A stretch of DNA of 63,778 nucleotides, taken from Plebeiibacterium sediminum. GTDB taxonomy: Bacteria; Bacteroidota; Bacteroidia; Bacteroidales; Marinilabiliaceae. Location of the stretch: NCBI RefSeq assembly GCF_026013605.1, contig NZ_JAPDPJ010000036.1, positions 1-63,778 of the forward strand, in the 5' to 3' direction. The stretch's first letter is position 1. The number at the start of each line of letters is the position of its first letter. Below are positions 28,716-37,875 of the stretch, piece after piece. The position numbers were made by a program, and so were the translations under genes. The notes beneath the pieces are model-generated. The model was not told the origin of the DNA and searched no databases. It worked only from the letters and a program-made list of their open reading frames with translations.

Positions 28716-29426
28716 TTAAAATCGAATTCCCTGTTGAGTTGGCGCCTTGTAAACAGTGTTTTCTTGTTTATTGAATATGGTAAATTTTATTTTTTTGCTT
28801 TGATTATTGGTGTTTGTTTGATTTACTTTTGAGTTGGTAGATTTAATATCTTCTGATTCGTAGACTTTCAAAATTTGATCAGAGATGTTACCTGAATTAG
28901 CAATTTGTGGCTTTGTATTTTTATTAAAATTACCAGCTAAAAACTCAATACTGTCGTTTAATGTTTGATTTATATTGTATTGTTCCTGAATTAGTCGTTT
29001 TAATTCATTGAGTTCATTATTAAGATCCTCATTTTGATTTTTTAGTTGGTTCAGGGTATTATTCTCTGTTTCGCCAGGAGTTTTGATTACTTTAATAATA
29101 GTATCTGTTTTTATAATAGTTTCAATTTTTATTTGACCTTGGTTCTTTAATTGTCGAATTTCTTCACCAAGAGTATGGATGTTACCAGTTAAAGCAATTT
29201 TTTCTTTTTTTAATTTATGATTAGATATAATGGAATATGCTAGTCCGGAACTTAAAAGAATTATTATAATTATAGATGCAATTTTTGTCCATGTAAAAAT
29301 GGTCTTTTTGTCTGCTTTCCCATTGATAGAGTTCCATACCAAGTCTTTATTAAAACCAATGTCTGATTTTTTATTCTCCCAGTTTTCTATGGCCTTTTTA
29401 AAATCTCTTTCCACTAATTCACTCAT
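28716..29426 (-). CDS. membrane protein, probable anti-sigma factor with periplasmic coiled coil
   Basis: A 236-residue protein from the ATG at 29426, whose first bases overlap the sigma factor stop codon by four bases (ATGA), a sign of translational coupling. A cytosolic N-terminal part (about 1-42) precedes one membrane helix (about 44-66), a long heptad-like coiled coil (about 70-165) and a Lys/Asn-rich tail. It has no FecR domain. The topology and position fit an anti-sigma factor that reaches toward the outer membrane. Function is inferred; the sequence itself is not recognised. Confidence 0.7.
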   Translation of the reverse strand: MSELVERDFKKAIENWENKKSDIGFNKDLVWNSINGKADKKTIFTWTKIASIIIIILLSSGLAYSIISNHKLKKEKIALTGNIHTLGEEIRQLKNQGQIKIETIIKTDTIIKVIKTPGETENNTLNQLKNQNEDLNNELNELKRLIQEQYNINQTLNDSIEFLAGNFNKNTKPQIANSGNISDQILKVYESEDIKSTNSKVNQTNTNNQSKKIKFTIFNKQENTVYKAPTQQGIRF

Positions 29427-29971
29427 CTTATACAAGTATTATAAGTTTGCTTTTCTATCTTATTAATCATCTCTTTTAGTTGTAAGCGGGCTTTCCGTAA
29501 CTGCGATTTTGAAGTACTAACAGTAATCCCCAGTTTAGTTGCAATTTCTTCGTGTTTATAGCCTTCAATTACATATAAACTAAAAACAGTTCTGTAACCA
29601 TCCGGTAAATCCAAAATCATATTAACTAAATCCTCTTCCAATAATTTTTCATCAGATGTTATCGGAGCTTCTTCTTTGTCTACAATTAAATCCAGTTCCA
29701 TAAAAAACAACTTTCTTTTACGGAGTTCCATAAGGCATTCGTTAATGGTAATTTTTTTCATCCATGCACGTAACACAATTTCATCAGCAATTGAAGTATT
29801 GCCTATATGATCGAATATTTTTAAAAAACTTTTCGAAAGTACATCATGGGCATCTACCTGATTATTCATATAACGGAAACATATTCTAAATAAATAGTCA
29901 CCATATAATTGAAATAATCTATGCTGTGCTTTCGATTGTTTCTTTTTTAATTCTCTGATTAGTTTGCTCAC
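29423..29971 (-). CDS. ECF RNA polymerase sigma factor (second)
   Basis: A 182-residue sigma-70-family factor with region 2 (LFRICFRYMNNQVDAHDVLSK with KIFDHIG) and region 4 (LPDGYRTVFSLYVIEGYKHEEIATKLGIT, helix-turn-helix). It is distinct from the first sigma factor in the window and is not followed by fecR or susC but by a membrane coiled-coil protein and a barrel protein. It is probably autoregulated with them as a three-gene unit. Confidence 0.9.
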   Translation of the reverse strand: MSKLIRELKKKQSKAQHRLFQLYGDYLFRICFRYMNNQVDAHDVLSKSFLKIFDHIGNTSIADEIVLRAWMKKITINECLMELRKRKLFFMELDLIVDKEEAPITSDEKLLEEDLVNMILDLPDGYRTVFSLYVIEGYKHEEIATKLGITVSTSKSQLRKARLQLKEMINKIEKQTYNTCIR

Positions 29972-30129
29972 TTCTTAAATTTTCGTCTCTGGTTTAAAAA
30001 TGCAGAATTTTATACCAAGGTTGCCTGAGGACTTGTTTTTTCTTAGAATTAATATGAATAATACTTGTTAAAGTGTTGAAAAATAAGTGCTAATATATAA
30101 ATGTTAAATGTTAAAAAAATATGTATCTC

Positions 30130-30159
30130 TTGTTTAAATGAATTTAAAATGTATATTTG
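30130..30159 (+). promoter_or_regulatory. promoter of the xylose operon
   Basis: TTG at 30130-30132 (the -33 element, TTGTTT) is separated by 19 bases from TATATTTG (30152-30159), an exact match to the TAnnTTTG -7 consensus. The start site is expected near 30166. Just downstream a CAGAAC motif occurs twice, ten bases apart, before the xylB ATG; it could be an operator. Confidence 0.7.
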
Positions 30160-30200
30160 CAAACAGAACAGACCAGAACGGATAAATTAACTTTAAAATT

Positions 30201-31682
30201 ATGCAACTATTAGGATTTGATATTGGAAGTTCATCAGTAAAAGTTTCAGTACTTGATGTAGATAAAGGTGTAACAGTTTCTTCGGCTCAGTATCCGGAAA
30301 CGGAAATGACTATTGTTGCCAATAAACCGGGATGGGCAGAGCAAGATCCGGAATTGTGGTATCAAAACCTAAAGAAGGCCTGTAACAAAGCACTTTCATC
30401 ACCAGAGGTAAAAAAAGATCAAATTAAAGCCATAGGTATTTCATATCAAATGCATGGGTTGGTAATTGTTGACGAAAAGGGAGAGGTTTTACGTCCTTCA
30501 ATTATTTGGTGTGATAGTAGAGCTGCTGAGATTGGAAATAAAGCTTTTGCAGAAATTGGTGAGGATTGGTGTTTGCAAAACCTTTTGAATTCTCCAGGTA
30601 ATTTTACCGCTTCAAAGTTAAAGTGGGTAAAAGATAATGAACCAGAATTATATAGTCGAATTTATAAAATAATGTTGCCGGGTGATTATATAGCTTATCG
30701 ATTAACCGGACAAATAATGACAACCGCTTCAGGATTATCTGAAGGTATTTTCTGGGAATTTCCTAAGGATGGAGTGTCAGATAAACTGTTGGAGTATTAT
30801 GGTTTTCAGTCTTCAATGATTCCTGAAATCAAGACTTCATTCTCCGATCAGGGAACCGTATTAGATCAAATTGCGGAAGAGTTTGACTTGCCTAAAGGAG
30901 TAAAAGTTACATACAGAGCCGGTGATCAGCCAAATAATGCATTTTCATTAAATGTTTTAAATCCAGGTGAAGTCGCTGCAACAGGAGGTACTTCAGGGGT
31001 GGTTTATGGTGTAACAGATAACAATGTTTATGATGATGATTCAAGAGTAAACACTTTTGCTCACGTTAATCACCAAATGCCAAGTTCAAGTTTAGGTGTG
31101 CTGTTATGTATTAACGGTACAGGAATTCTAAATTCATGGATGAATAAAAATTTAGGTAAGAAAGAAGTCTCATATCCTGAAATGAATGACTTAGCTTCAG
31201 GTGTACCTATTGGTTCAGACGGATTAACTATTCTTCCATTTGGAAATGGTTCAGAAAGAATTCTGAAGAATGTAGACTATGGTTCGCAAATCAATCACTT
31301 GAATTTTAATATACACACTCCGGCTCATTTTTATCGTGCAGCACAAGAAGGTATTGCATTTTCATTTAAATATGGAATGGATATAATGGGGGAGATGGGA
31401 ATTGAAACAAATGTAATTCGTGCCGGCAAAGCAAATATGTTCTTAAGCGATTTGTTTAAGAATACCTTATCAAATATTTCTGGAGCAACCATAGAGTTGT
31501 ATAATACAGATGGAGCTGCTGGTGCTGCAAGAGGTGCCGGAGTTGGAGCAAATATTTATGCCTCATTTGAGGAAGCATTTGGAGGTCTGTCAAAAGTTGG
31601 ACAAACAGAACCAAATACTGCAGATGTTGAAGCCACACAAGAGGCTTACGAAAAATGGAAATCAGCTTTAAATAAATTATAA
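30201..31682 (+). CDS. xylB: xylulokinase
   Basis: A 493-residue FGGY-family kinase that phosphorylates D-xylulose for the pentose phosphate pathway. The N-terminal ATP-binding strand is [15 protein letters not shown], the substrate-binding MHGLV motif follows near residue 80, and the second domain has RAGDQPNNAF and the ATP-site loop TGGTSGVVYG. It is cytosolic. It precedes xylA by 32 bases, and the two genes share the promoter at 30130-30159. Confidence 0.95.
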   Translation: MQLLGFDIGSSSVKVSVLDVDKGVTVSSAQYPETEMTIVANKPGWAEQDPELWYQNLKKACNKALSSPEVKKDQIKAIGISYQMHGLVIVDEKGEVLRPSIIWCDSRAAEIGNKAFAEIGEDWCLQNLLNSPGNFTASKLKWVKDNEPELYSRIYKIMLPGDYIAYRLTGQIMTTASGLSEGIFWEFPKDGVSDKLLEYYGFQSSMIPEIKTSFSDQGTVLDQIAEEFDLPKGVKVTYRAGDQPNNAFSLNVLNPGEVAATGGTSGVVYGVTDNNVYDDDSRVNTFAHVNHQMPSSSLGVLLCINGTGILNSWMNKNLGKKEVSYPEMNDLASGVPIGSDGLTILPFGNGSERILKNVDYGSQINHLNFNIHTPAHFYRAAQEGIAFSFKYGMDIMGEMGIETNVIRAGKANMFLSDLFKNTLSNISGATIELYNTDGAAGAARGAGVGANIYASFEEAFGGLSKVGQTEPNTADVEATQEAYEKWKSALNKL

Positions 31683-31714
31683 AATATTAAACATAATTCT
31701 TTAAAATTATAATC

Positions 31715-33040
31715 ATGGATGTATTAATTGGTAATAAGGAATACTTTAAAGGTATTGACAAAATTAAATTTGAAGGACCGGATTCAAAAAATCCTTTAGC
31801 ATTTAAATGGTACGATGAGAATAGAGTAGTGGCTGGAAAAACCATGAAAGAGCACTTGAGATTTGCTGTTGCATACTGGCATACATTCTGCGGCGATGGT
31901 GGAGATCCATTTGGTGCAGGAACTCAAAATTTTGAATGGGACAAGGCTTCAAATCCAATGGATGCTGCAAAACAAAAAATGGATGCTGCTTTTGAATTTA
32001 TTACAAAATTAGGTGTTCCTCATTACTGTTGGCATGATACTGACCTTGTTGGTGGAGGTTCTGTTTTAGATATTGAAAAGAGATTAGTTCAGATTGTAGA
32101 CATAGCTAAAGAAAAGCAAGCTGCTTCAGGTGTAAAATTACTTTGGGGTACAGCTAACGTTTTCTCTGATCCACGATATATGAATGGTGCTGCAACAAAT
32201 CCTGATTTTAATGTTGTTGCTAATGCAGGCGTTCAAATTAAAAATGCAATTGATGCAACTATCGCTTTAGGTGGTACTGGTTATGTATTCTGGGGAGGAC
32301 GTGAAGGTTATATGAGTCTTCATAATACAAAAATGATTGATGAGTTAAATCACTTAGCTCAAATGTTAACAATGGCTCGTGATTATGCTCGTAAACAAGG
32401 ATTTACAGGAACTTTCTTTATTGAGCCTAAACCAATGGAGCCAACAAAACATCAGTATGATTTTGATGCACATACAGTTATTGGTTTCTTAAGACATTAT
32501 GGTTTAGATAAAGATTTTAAATTAAATATTGAAGTAAACCATGCTACTTTAGCTCAACACACCATGGAGCACGAATTAAGAGTAGCTGCTGATAATGGTA
32601 TGTTAGGATCAATGGATGCTAATAAAGGTGATTACCAAAACGGATGGGATACTGATGAGTTCCCAACTAATATCACAGAAACAACAGCTGCCATGTTAGA
32701 AGTTCTTCAAGCTGGTGGTTTTACTGATGGTGGTATCAACTTCGATGCAAAAGTTCGTCGTAACTCAACTGATATGGAAGATGCATTTATTGCACATATT
32801 GGTGGTATGGATGTATTTGCTCGCGCCTTAGTTATTGCTGATAGAATTACTACTGAATCAGATTATTTTAAAATGAGAAATGCTCGTTATGCATCTTTTG
32901 ATTCTGGAAAAGGAGCTGAATTCGCAGGAGGTAAATTAACTCTTGAAGATCTTTATAAGATTGGTAAAGAAGTTGGAGAACCAATTCCAACAAGTGGAAA
33001 ACAAGAATTATTCGAGCAAATGCTTAACTGGTATATGTAG
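31715..33040 (+). CDS. xylA: xylose isomerase
   Basis: A 441-residue TIM-barrel enzyme that interconverts D-xylose and D-xylulose with two divalent metals. Signature 1, VFWGGREGY, and signature 2, [17 protein letters not shown], hold metal and substrate ligands; WHDTDLV contains the catalytic His. Length fits class II xylose isomerases. It follows xylB in the same transcript and ends before a strong terminator. Confidence 0.97.
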   Translation: MDVLIGNKEYFKGIDKIKFEGPDSKNPLAFKWYDENRVVAGKTMKEHLRFAVAYWHTFCGDGGDPFGAGTQNFEWDKASNPMDAAKQKMDAAFEFITKLGVPHYCWHDTDLVGGGSVLDIEKRLVQIVDIAKEKQAASGVKLLWGTANVFSDPRYMNGAATNPDFNVVANAGVQIKNAIDATIALGGTGYVFWGGREGYMSLHNTKMIDELNHLAQMLTMARDYARKQGFTGTFFIEPKPMEPTKHQYDFDAHTVIGFLRHYGLDKDFKLNIEVNHATLAQHTMEHELRVAADNGMLGSMDANKGDYQNGWDTDEFPTNITETTAAMLEVLQAGGFTDGGINFDAKVRRNSTDMEDAFIAHIGGMDVFARALVIADRITTESDYFKMRNARYASFDSGKGAEFAGGKLTLEDLYKIGKEVGEPIPTSGKQELFEQMLNWYM

Positions 33041-33062
33041 AATTATTTTTAAGACAAATATT

Positions 33063-33100
33063 TCCCTGACGTGTTCCCTAGCGTCAGGGATTATTTCTTT
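33063..33100 (+). terminator. terminator after xylA
   Basis: TCCCTGACG (33063-33071) pairs with CGTCAGGGA (33082-33090), followed by a T-rich tail. Confidence 0.85.
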
Positions 33101-33181
33101 TATGCTACATTATTTTAATTAACCAAATCAATTCCTAAATCACTAACAGCCTTGTTAAACTACTTTTCTAAATATTAATCT

Positions 33182-34564
33182 ATGAAAGAAGGAAATAATA
33201 TTGGCTATATCATTCTTTTAACTTTAGTCGCAACCCTTGGCGGATTATTGTTTGGTTATGATACAGCTGTAATATCTGGAGCTGAAAAATCTATTCAGGC
33301 ATTTTTAATTAATGGATTGGATTTAAGCTCATTTGCCCATGGTGCTACTGTTTCAAGTGCGCTTATTGGATGTATTATTGGAGGTGCAATATCAGGACTG
33401 CTGGCTGCAAAATATGGCCGTAGAATATCATTAATAATTGCAGCTGTTTTATTTTTTATTTCAGCTTTAGGATCAGGGCAACCTGAATTTTTATTTTTTG
33501 AACAAGGAAAAGCTACAATGGGGCTTTTATATGCGTTTAATTTCTATCGTATTATAGGAGGTATTGGAGTTGGATTAGCTTCTGCTATTAGTCCTATGTA
33601 CATTAGTGAAATTGCTCCGGCTCATCTACGTGGTCGGTTAATTTCATTTAATCAGTTTGCTATCATTTTTGGTATGTTGGTCGTTTACTTTGTTAATTGG
33701 TCAATCGCAAAAGGAAAAGATATCGAATGGATAAACTCTATTGGATGGCGTTATATGTTCATGTCTGAAGCAATACCTGCAGGACTTTTTGGAGTACTTC
33801 TTTTGTTTGTTCCTGAAACGCCTCGTTATTTAGCTATGCAAGGACATGATTCAAAAGCCTTGTCAATCCTGGAGCGAATTAATGGTGTGGATGCTGCTAA
33901 AAAGATATTTCAAGATATTAAAGGAACAGTTCAAAAATCATCAGCACATTTATTGTCTTATGGTAAAATTGTAATAATTATCGGGATTTTATTGTCTGTA
34001 TTTCAGCAATTTGTAGGTATTAATGTAGCCTTGTATTATGCACCTCGTATTTTTGAAAGTATGGGAGCAGCTAAGGATGCATCAATGTTACAAACAATTG
34101 TGATGGGACTGGTAAATGTGGTGTTCACTGTAATAGCCATAGTAACAGTTGATAAATGGGGACGTAAACCATTATTGATTACCGGTTCTATAGGTATGTC
34201 TATAGGTATGGTGGCAATCGGAATGTTATCCTTTATGGAAGTGATAGGAATTAGTACCCTTGTGTTTATTATCGTTTACACTGCATCTTTTATGATGAGC
34301 TGGGGACCAATATGCTGGGTTTTAATTGGAGAGATTTTCCCAAATAAAATAAGAGGAAAAGCTATAGCTATTGCAGTTGCTGCACAATGGAGTGCAAATT
34401 ATTTTATCTCTTCCACATATCCTGCAATGATGGAGTTTAGTGGAGGGGCTACTTATATGTTTTATGGAGTGATGAGTATTTTATCTGCAATCTTCGTGTG
34501 GAAAATGGTTCCGGAAACAAAAGGTAAGTCCTTGGAAGAAATGGAAAACGTTTGGAAAAAATAG
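33182..34564 (+). CDS. xylE: sugar-porter MFS transporter, probable D-xylose:H+ symporter
   Basis: A 460-residue inner-membrane protein with about twelve membrane helices. The sugar-porter marks are visible: GYDTAVISGA at the first helix, KYGRR between helices 2 and 3, the PETPRYL block mid-protein and the C-terminal PETKGKSLEEME. Adjacency to xylBA supports xylose as substrate; glucose or arabinose cannot be excluded by sequence alone. It is separated from xylA by a terminator, so it has its own promoter. Confidence 0.85.
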   Translation: MKEGNNIGYIILLTLVATLGGLLFGYDTAVISGAEKSIQAFLINGLDLSSFAHGATVSSALIGCIIGGAISGLLAAKYGRRISLIIAAVLFFISALGSGQPEFLFFEQGKATMGLLYAFNFYRIIGGIGVGLASAISPMYISEIAPAHLRGRLISFNQFAIIFGMLVVYFVNWSIAKGKDIEWINSIGWRYMFMSEAIPAGLFGVLLLFVPETPRYLAMQGHDSKALSILERINGVDAAKKIFQDIKGTVQKSSAHLLSYGKIVIIIGILLSVFQQFVGINVALYYAPRIFESMGAAKDASMLQTIVMGLVNVVFTVIAIVTVDKWGRKPLLITGSIGMSIGMVAIGMLSFMEVIGISTLVFIIVYTASFMMSWGPICWVLIGEIFPNKIRGKAIAIAVAAQWSANYFISSTYPAMMEFSGGATYMFYGVMSILSAIFVWKMVPETKGKSLEEMENVWKK

Positions 34565-34596
34565 AAATATTATAAAAAAGTTGCTTTTTACCCCTG

Positions 34597-34640
34597 AAGG
34601 TAAGTTGATTGGTATTATTCAATTGGCTTACCTTTTTTTT
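34597..34640 (+). terminator. terminator after xylE
   Basis: AAGGTAAG (34597-34604) pairs with CTTACCTT (34627-34634), with additional AT pairing inside, followed by a T run. Confidence 0.8.
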
Positions 34641-34664
34641 GTTTTATAGACCAGCTTTTTTTTA

Positions 34665-34672
34665 TACATTTG
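34665..34672 (+). promoter_or_regulatory. -7 box upstream of the ROK kinase gene
   Basis: TACATTTG matches the TAnnTTTG consensus. The nearest upstream TTTG (34638-34641) is 23 bases away, longer than the usual spacer, so only the -7 element is called. Confidence 0.4.
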
Positions 34673-34725
34673 GCATGCCTGTGCTTAATATTTAATTAAG
34701 ATGTAAAACCAGTAAAATAAGTAAA

Positions 34726-35694
34726 ATGAAAAAAGTATCAGTTGGAGTTGATATAGGTGGGACTAATACAGCTATCGGAGTTGTTGATGAGGCTGGAAGA
34801 GTAATTGCCAAAAACTCTATTCCTACACCAGGTCATGGTGATATTGAAAAGTATATGGATGATTTAGCTGCAGCTATTCGTAAGTTGTTAAATTCTGCAG
34901 ATGAAATCTTCACAGTACTTGGAATCGGAGTTGGAGCTCCAAATGGAAATTATTATCAGGGAACCATCGAATATGCACCTAATTTATCTTTTAAAGGAGT
35001 AGTTCCTGTTGTGGAGTTACTTAAAAAGAGATTTCCAGAATTGGATTACCTGGCATTAACAAATGATGCAAATGCTGCTGCTATTGGAGAAATGATCTAT
35101 GGAGGAGCAAAAGGTATGAAGAATTTTGTGATGTATACGTTGGGTACAGGTGTAGGTAGTGGATTAGTTGTAAATGGTGACTTGGTTTACGGGCATGATG
35201 GTTTTGCAGGAGAATGCGGGCATACAACATTAATTCCAGACGGAAGATTGTGTGGTTGTGGTTCTAAAGGGCATTTAGAAGCTTATTGTTCTGCTCCGGG
35301 AATGAAACGAACAGCATTTGAACTATTAGCTAAGTATAATGCGAGTGATAGTTTGCTGGCTACAAAATCATTTAGTGAACTTGATTCAAAAGCAATTTAT
35401 GATGCAGCTGAGCAGGGTGATAAAGTTGCCTTGGAAGTTTTTGAACTAACAGGTAAGTATTTAGGACAAGGATTGGCTGATACTGTTCATCATTTAAGTC
35501 CTGAAGCTATATTCTTATTTGGTGGACCAACTGCAGCCGGGGACTATATTTTTAAACCAACAAAAGAAAGTATGGAAGAACATTTGCTTCCTATTTTTAA
35601 AGATAAAATTGCTATTCTTCCTTCTGAATTAGATTGTGGAGATGCAGCTATAGTAGGAGCTAGTGCTCTTGTTTATAAAGAAATTGAAAAATAA
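34726..35694 (+). CDS. ROK-family sugar kinase, probable glucokinase
   Basis: A 322-residue ROK protein without a DNA-binding domain, so an enzyme, not a repressor. The ATP phosphate loop is GVDIGGTNTAIGVVD, the catalytic Asp is in NDANAAAIGE, the ROK signature runs through GTGVGSGLVV and GFAGECGH, and CGCGSKGHLEAYCS supplies the zinc cysteines. Glucokinase is the most common function of this subgroup; other hexoses are possible. It follows the xylose genes but has its own promoter and terminator. Confidence 0.85.
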   Translation: MKKVSVGVDIGGTNTAIGVVDEAGRVIAKNSIPTPGHGDIEKYMDDLAAAIRKLLNSADEIFTVLGIGVGAPNGNYYQGTIEYAPNLSFKGVVPVVELLKKRFPELDYLALTNDANAAAIGEMIYGGAKGMKNFVMYTLGTGVGSGLVVNGDLVYGHDGFAGECGHTTLIPDGRLCGCGSKGHLEAYCSAPGMKRTAFELLAKYNASDSLLATKSFSELDSKAIYDAAEQGDKVALEVFELTGKYLGQGLADTVHHLSPEAIFLFGGPTAAGDYIFKPTKESMEEHLLPIFKDKIAILPSELDCGDAAIVGASALVYKEIEK

Positions 35695-35714
35695 TTTTCA
35701 GAATATATTTTATT

Positions 35715-35745
35715 AAAGGAACTCAATTTAGAGTTCCTTTTTTTG
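35715..35745. terminator. bidirectional terminator between ROK kinase and uvrB
   Basis: AAAGGAACTC (35715-35724) pairs with GAGTTCCTTT (35731-35740), followed by T residues. It sits between convergent genes. Confidence 0.85.
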
Positions 35746-35748
35746 CTT

Positions 35749-37755
35749 TTATTTGTCGGTCTTCTTAAGTAAATCTTGTAATTTGAACATCTCATCTCTG
35801 AATTGAGCAGCAGTGATAAAATCCAGATCTTTGGATGCCTTTTGCATGGCTTTTTTAGCTTTCTCAATGGCTTTTTCAAGAGCCGGTTTATTCATATATT
35901 CAACAACAGGATCAGCTGCAATTTCAAAATTTTCGGGTTCAATGTAAGCATTTTCTTCAACTGCTTTTCCAAGTATACTGGTTTGTTTCTTTATAATTTG
36001 TTGAGGTGTTATTCCATGATCTGCATTGTATTTTAATTGCTTCTCTCTTCTATGATTGGTTGAGTCTATGGTTTTTTGCATTGATTTGGTGATTGTATCT
36101 GCATACATGATAACAAAACCATTCACGTTCCTCGCTGCCCTTCCTGCTGTTTGAGTTAGAGATCTTTCTGATCGTAAGAAACCTTCTTTATCAGCATCTA
36201 AAATAGCAACTAACGATACTTCTGGTAAATCAAGTCCTTCTCTTAAAAGGTTTACTCCAATAAGTACATCGAAAATACCTTTTCTTAGATTTTCCATAAT
36301 CTCCACACGAGTAAGAGTATCAACATCAGAGTGGATATATTCACAACTAATGTTCAGCTTTTTAAGATAAGCAGAAAGTTCCTCAGCCATCCTTTTGGTT
36401 AATGTAGTAACTAAAACACGTTCTCTGGATTCAATTCTAATTCTAATTTCTTCAAGTAAATTATCAATCTGATTTAAACTTGGTCTAACCTCAATTACAG
36501 GATCAATTAATCCAGTAGGTCTGATGACTTGTTCAATTATAACACCTTCACTTTTTTCAATTTCATAATCTGCAGGTGTTGCACTGACATATATGGCAGA
36601 GTTAACAATATCTTCAAACTCTTCAAAACGTAATGGTCTGTTATCCATTGCCGCAGGAAGTCTGAAACCATGTTCCACTAATGTTTCTTTTCTTGATTTA
36701 TCACCACCATACATGGCGCGTATTTGTGGAATAGTAACATGACTTTCATCAATTACCATTAGAAAATCTTCAGGGAAGTAATCCAATAAGCAGAAAGGTC
36801 TGGTCCCTTTTTCTCTTCCGTCAAAATACCGGGAGTAATTTTCTATTCCCGGACAATAACCTAATTCACGAATCATTTCCAGGTCATAATTAACTCTTTC
36901 TTCAATTCTCTTCGCTTCAAGATGTTTTCCTATGTCTTTCAGATAGGTAATTTGTTCCATCAAATCATCCTGAATCATTCTGATGGCTAATTGAGTTCTT
37001 TCTTTAGTGGTTACAAATAAATTAGCCGGATATATTAGGATATTGTCTCTGCTGGCCAATGTAATTCCATTGATTGGATCAAAAACAGATATTTCCTCAA
37101 TTTCATCACCCCAAAAACCTATTCTATAAGCCTCATCAGCATAAGCCGGAAATACTTCAACATTGTCACCTTTTACTCTGAAGTTTCCACGGTTAAATTC
37201 CACCTCATTACGTGAATACAAACTATCTACTAATTGGCGAAGAAGTTGGTTTCGTCCTATCTCTTGCCCGATTTCAAGACTAGTAACATTTGCATGAAAA
37301 TCTTCCGGGTTTCCAATGCCATATAAACATGAAACAGAAGAAACTACAATTACATCTCTACGTCCTGATAATAATGCTGAACTGGCACTTAATCTTAGTT
37401 TTTCTATTTCGTCATTAATGGAGAGATCCTTTTCTATATATGTATCTGTAACAGGTAAATATGCTTCCGGTTGATAATAATCGTAATAAGAAACAAAGTA
37501 TTCAACTGCATTTTCCGGAAAAAAGTTTTTAAACTCGCTGTATAATTGCGCCGCTAAGGTTTTATTGTGGCTCAGTACTAATGTTGGCCTTTGTATCTTC
37601 TCAACGACATTTGCTATGGTAAAAGTTTTTCCCGAACCGGTAACTCCTAAAAGCGTTTGATATGGGATATTTTGCTCAAGACCTTCTGCTAGTTGTCTTA
37701 TGGCTTCTGGCTGATCACCTGTAGGTTTGTAGTCCGAAATTATCTTAAAATCCAT
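35749..37755 (-). CDS. uvrB: excinuclease ABC subunit B
   Basis: A 668-residue helicase-like subunit of nucleotide excision repair. Walker A is GVTGSGKT (about 39-46), the UvrB beta-hairpin region with YYDYYQPEAY follows (about 90-100), the DEAD-like box is VIDESHVT, helicase motif VI is QTAGRAARN, and a C-terminal UVR motif (about 630-665) binds UvrC. Full length and standard architecture. Convergent with the ROK kinase gene. Confidence 0.98.
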   Translation of the reverse strand: MDFKIISDYKPTGDQPEAIRQLAEGLEQNIPYQTLLGVTGSGKTFTIANVVEKIQRPTLVLSHNKTLAAQLYSEFKNFFPENAVEYFVSYYDYYQPEAYLPVTDTYIEKDLSINDEIEKLRLSASSALLSGRRDVIVVSSVSCLYGIGNPEDFHANVTSLEIGQEIGRNQLLRQLVDSLYSRNEVEFNRGNFRVKGDNVEVFPAYADEAYRIGFWGDEIEEISVFDPINGITLASRDNILIYPANLFVTTKERTQLAIRMIQDDLMEQITYLKDIGKHLEAKRIEERVNYDLEMIRELGYCPGIENYSRYFDGREKGTRPFCLLDYFPEDFLMVIDESHVTIPQIRAMYGGDKSRKETLVEHGFRLPAAMDNRPLRFEEFEDIVNSAIYVSATPADYEIEKSEGVIIEQVIRPTGLIDPVIEVRPSLNQIDNLLEEIRIRIESRERVLVTTLTKRMAEELSAYLKKLNISCEYIHSDVDTLTRVEIMENLRKGIFDVLIGVNLLREGLDLPEVSLVAILDADKEGFLRSERSLTQTAGRAARNVNGFVIMYADTITKSMQKTIDSTNHRREKQLKYNADHGITPQQIIKKQTSILGKAVEENAYIEPENFEIAADPVVEYMNKPALEKAIEKAKKAMQKASKDLDFITAAQFRDEMFKLQDLLKKTDK

Positions 37756-37837
37756 ATTTAATAACTTTTATAATGAAAAGGTTAAGAGGTGTAAGATAAT
37801 TGCAAATTTGTAAAAAACAGAATTAAAAAAATAAAAA

Positions 37838-37859
37838 AAGGCTCTTAAAAAAGAGCCTT
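37838..37859 (-). terminator. terminator after the outer-membrane barrel gene
   Basis: AAGGCTCTT (37838-37846) pairs with AAGAGCCTT (37851-37859). On the minus strand it is followed by a U run, ending the gene at 37876-38700. Confidence 0.85.
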
Positions 37860-37875
37860 AATATATAATGAAAGA

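Noticed and set aside
34726-35694. ROK-family xylose repressor (XylR)
   Set aside because: The protein starts directly with the kinase ATP loop and has no N-terminal DNA-binding domain, so it is an enzyme.
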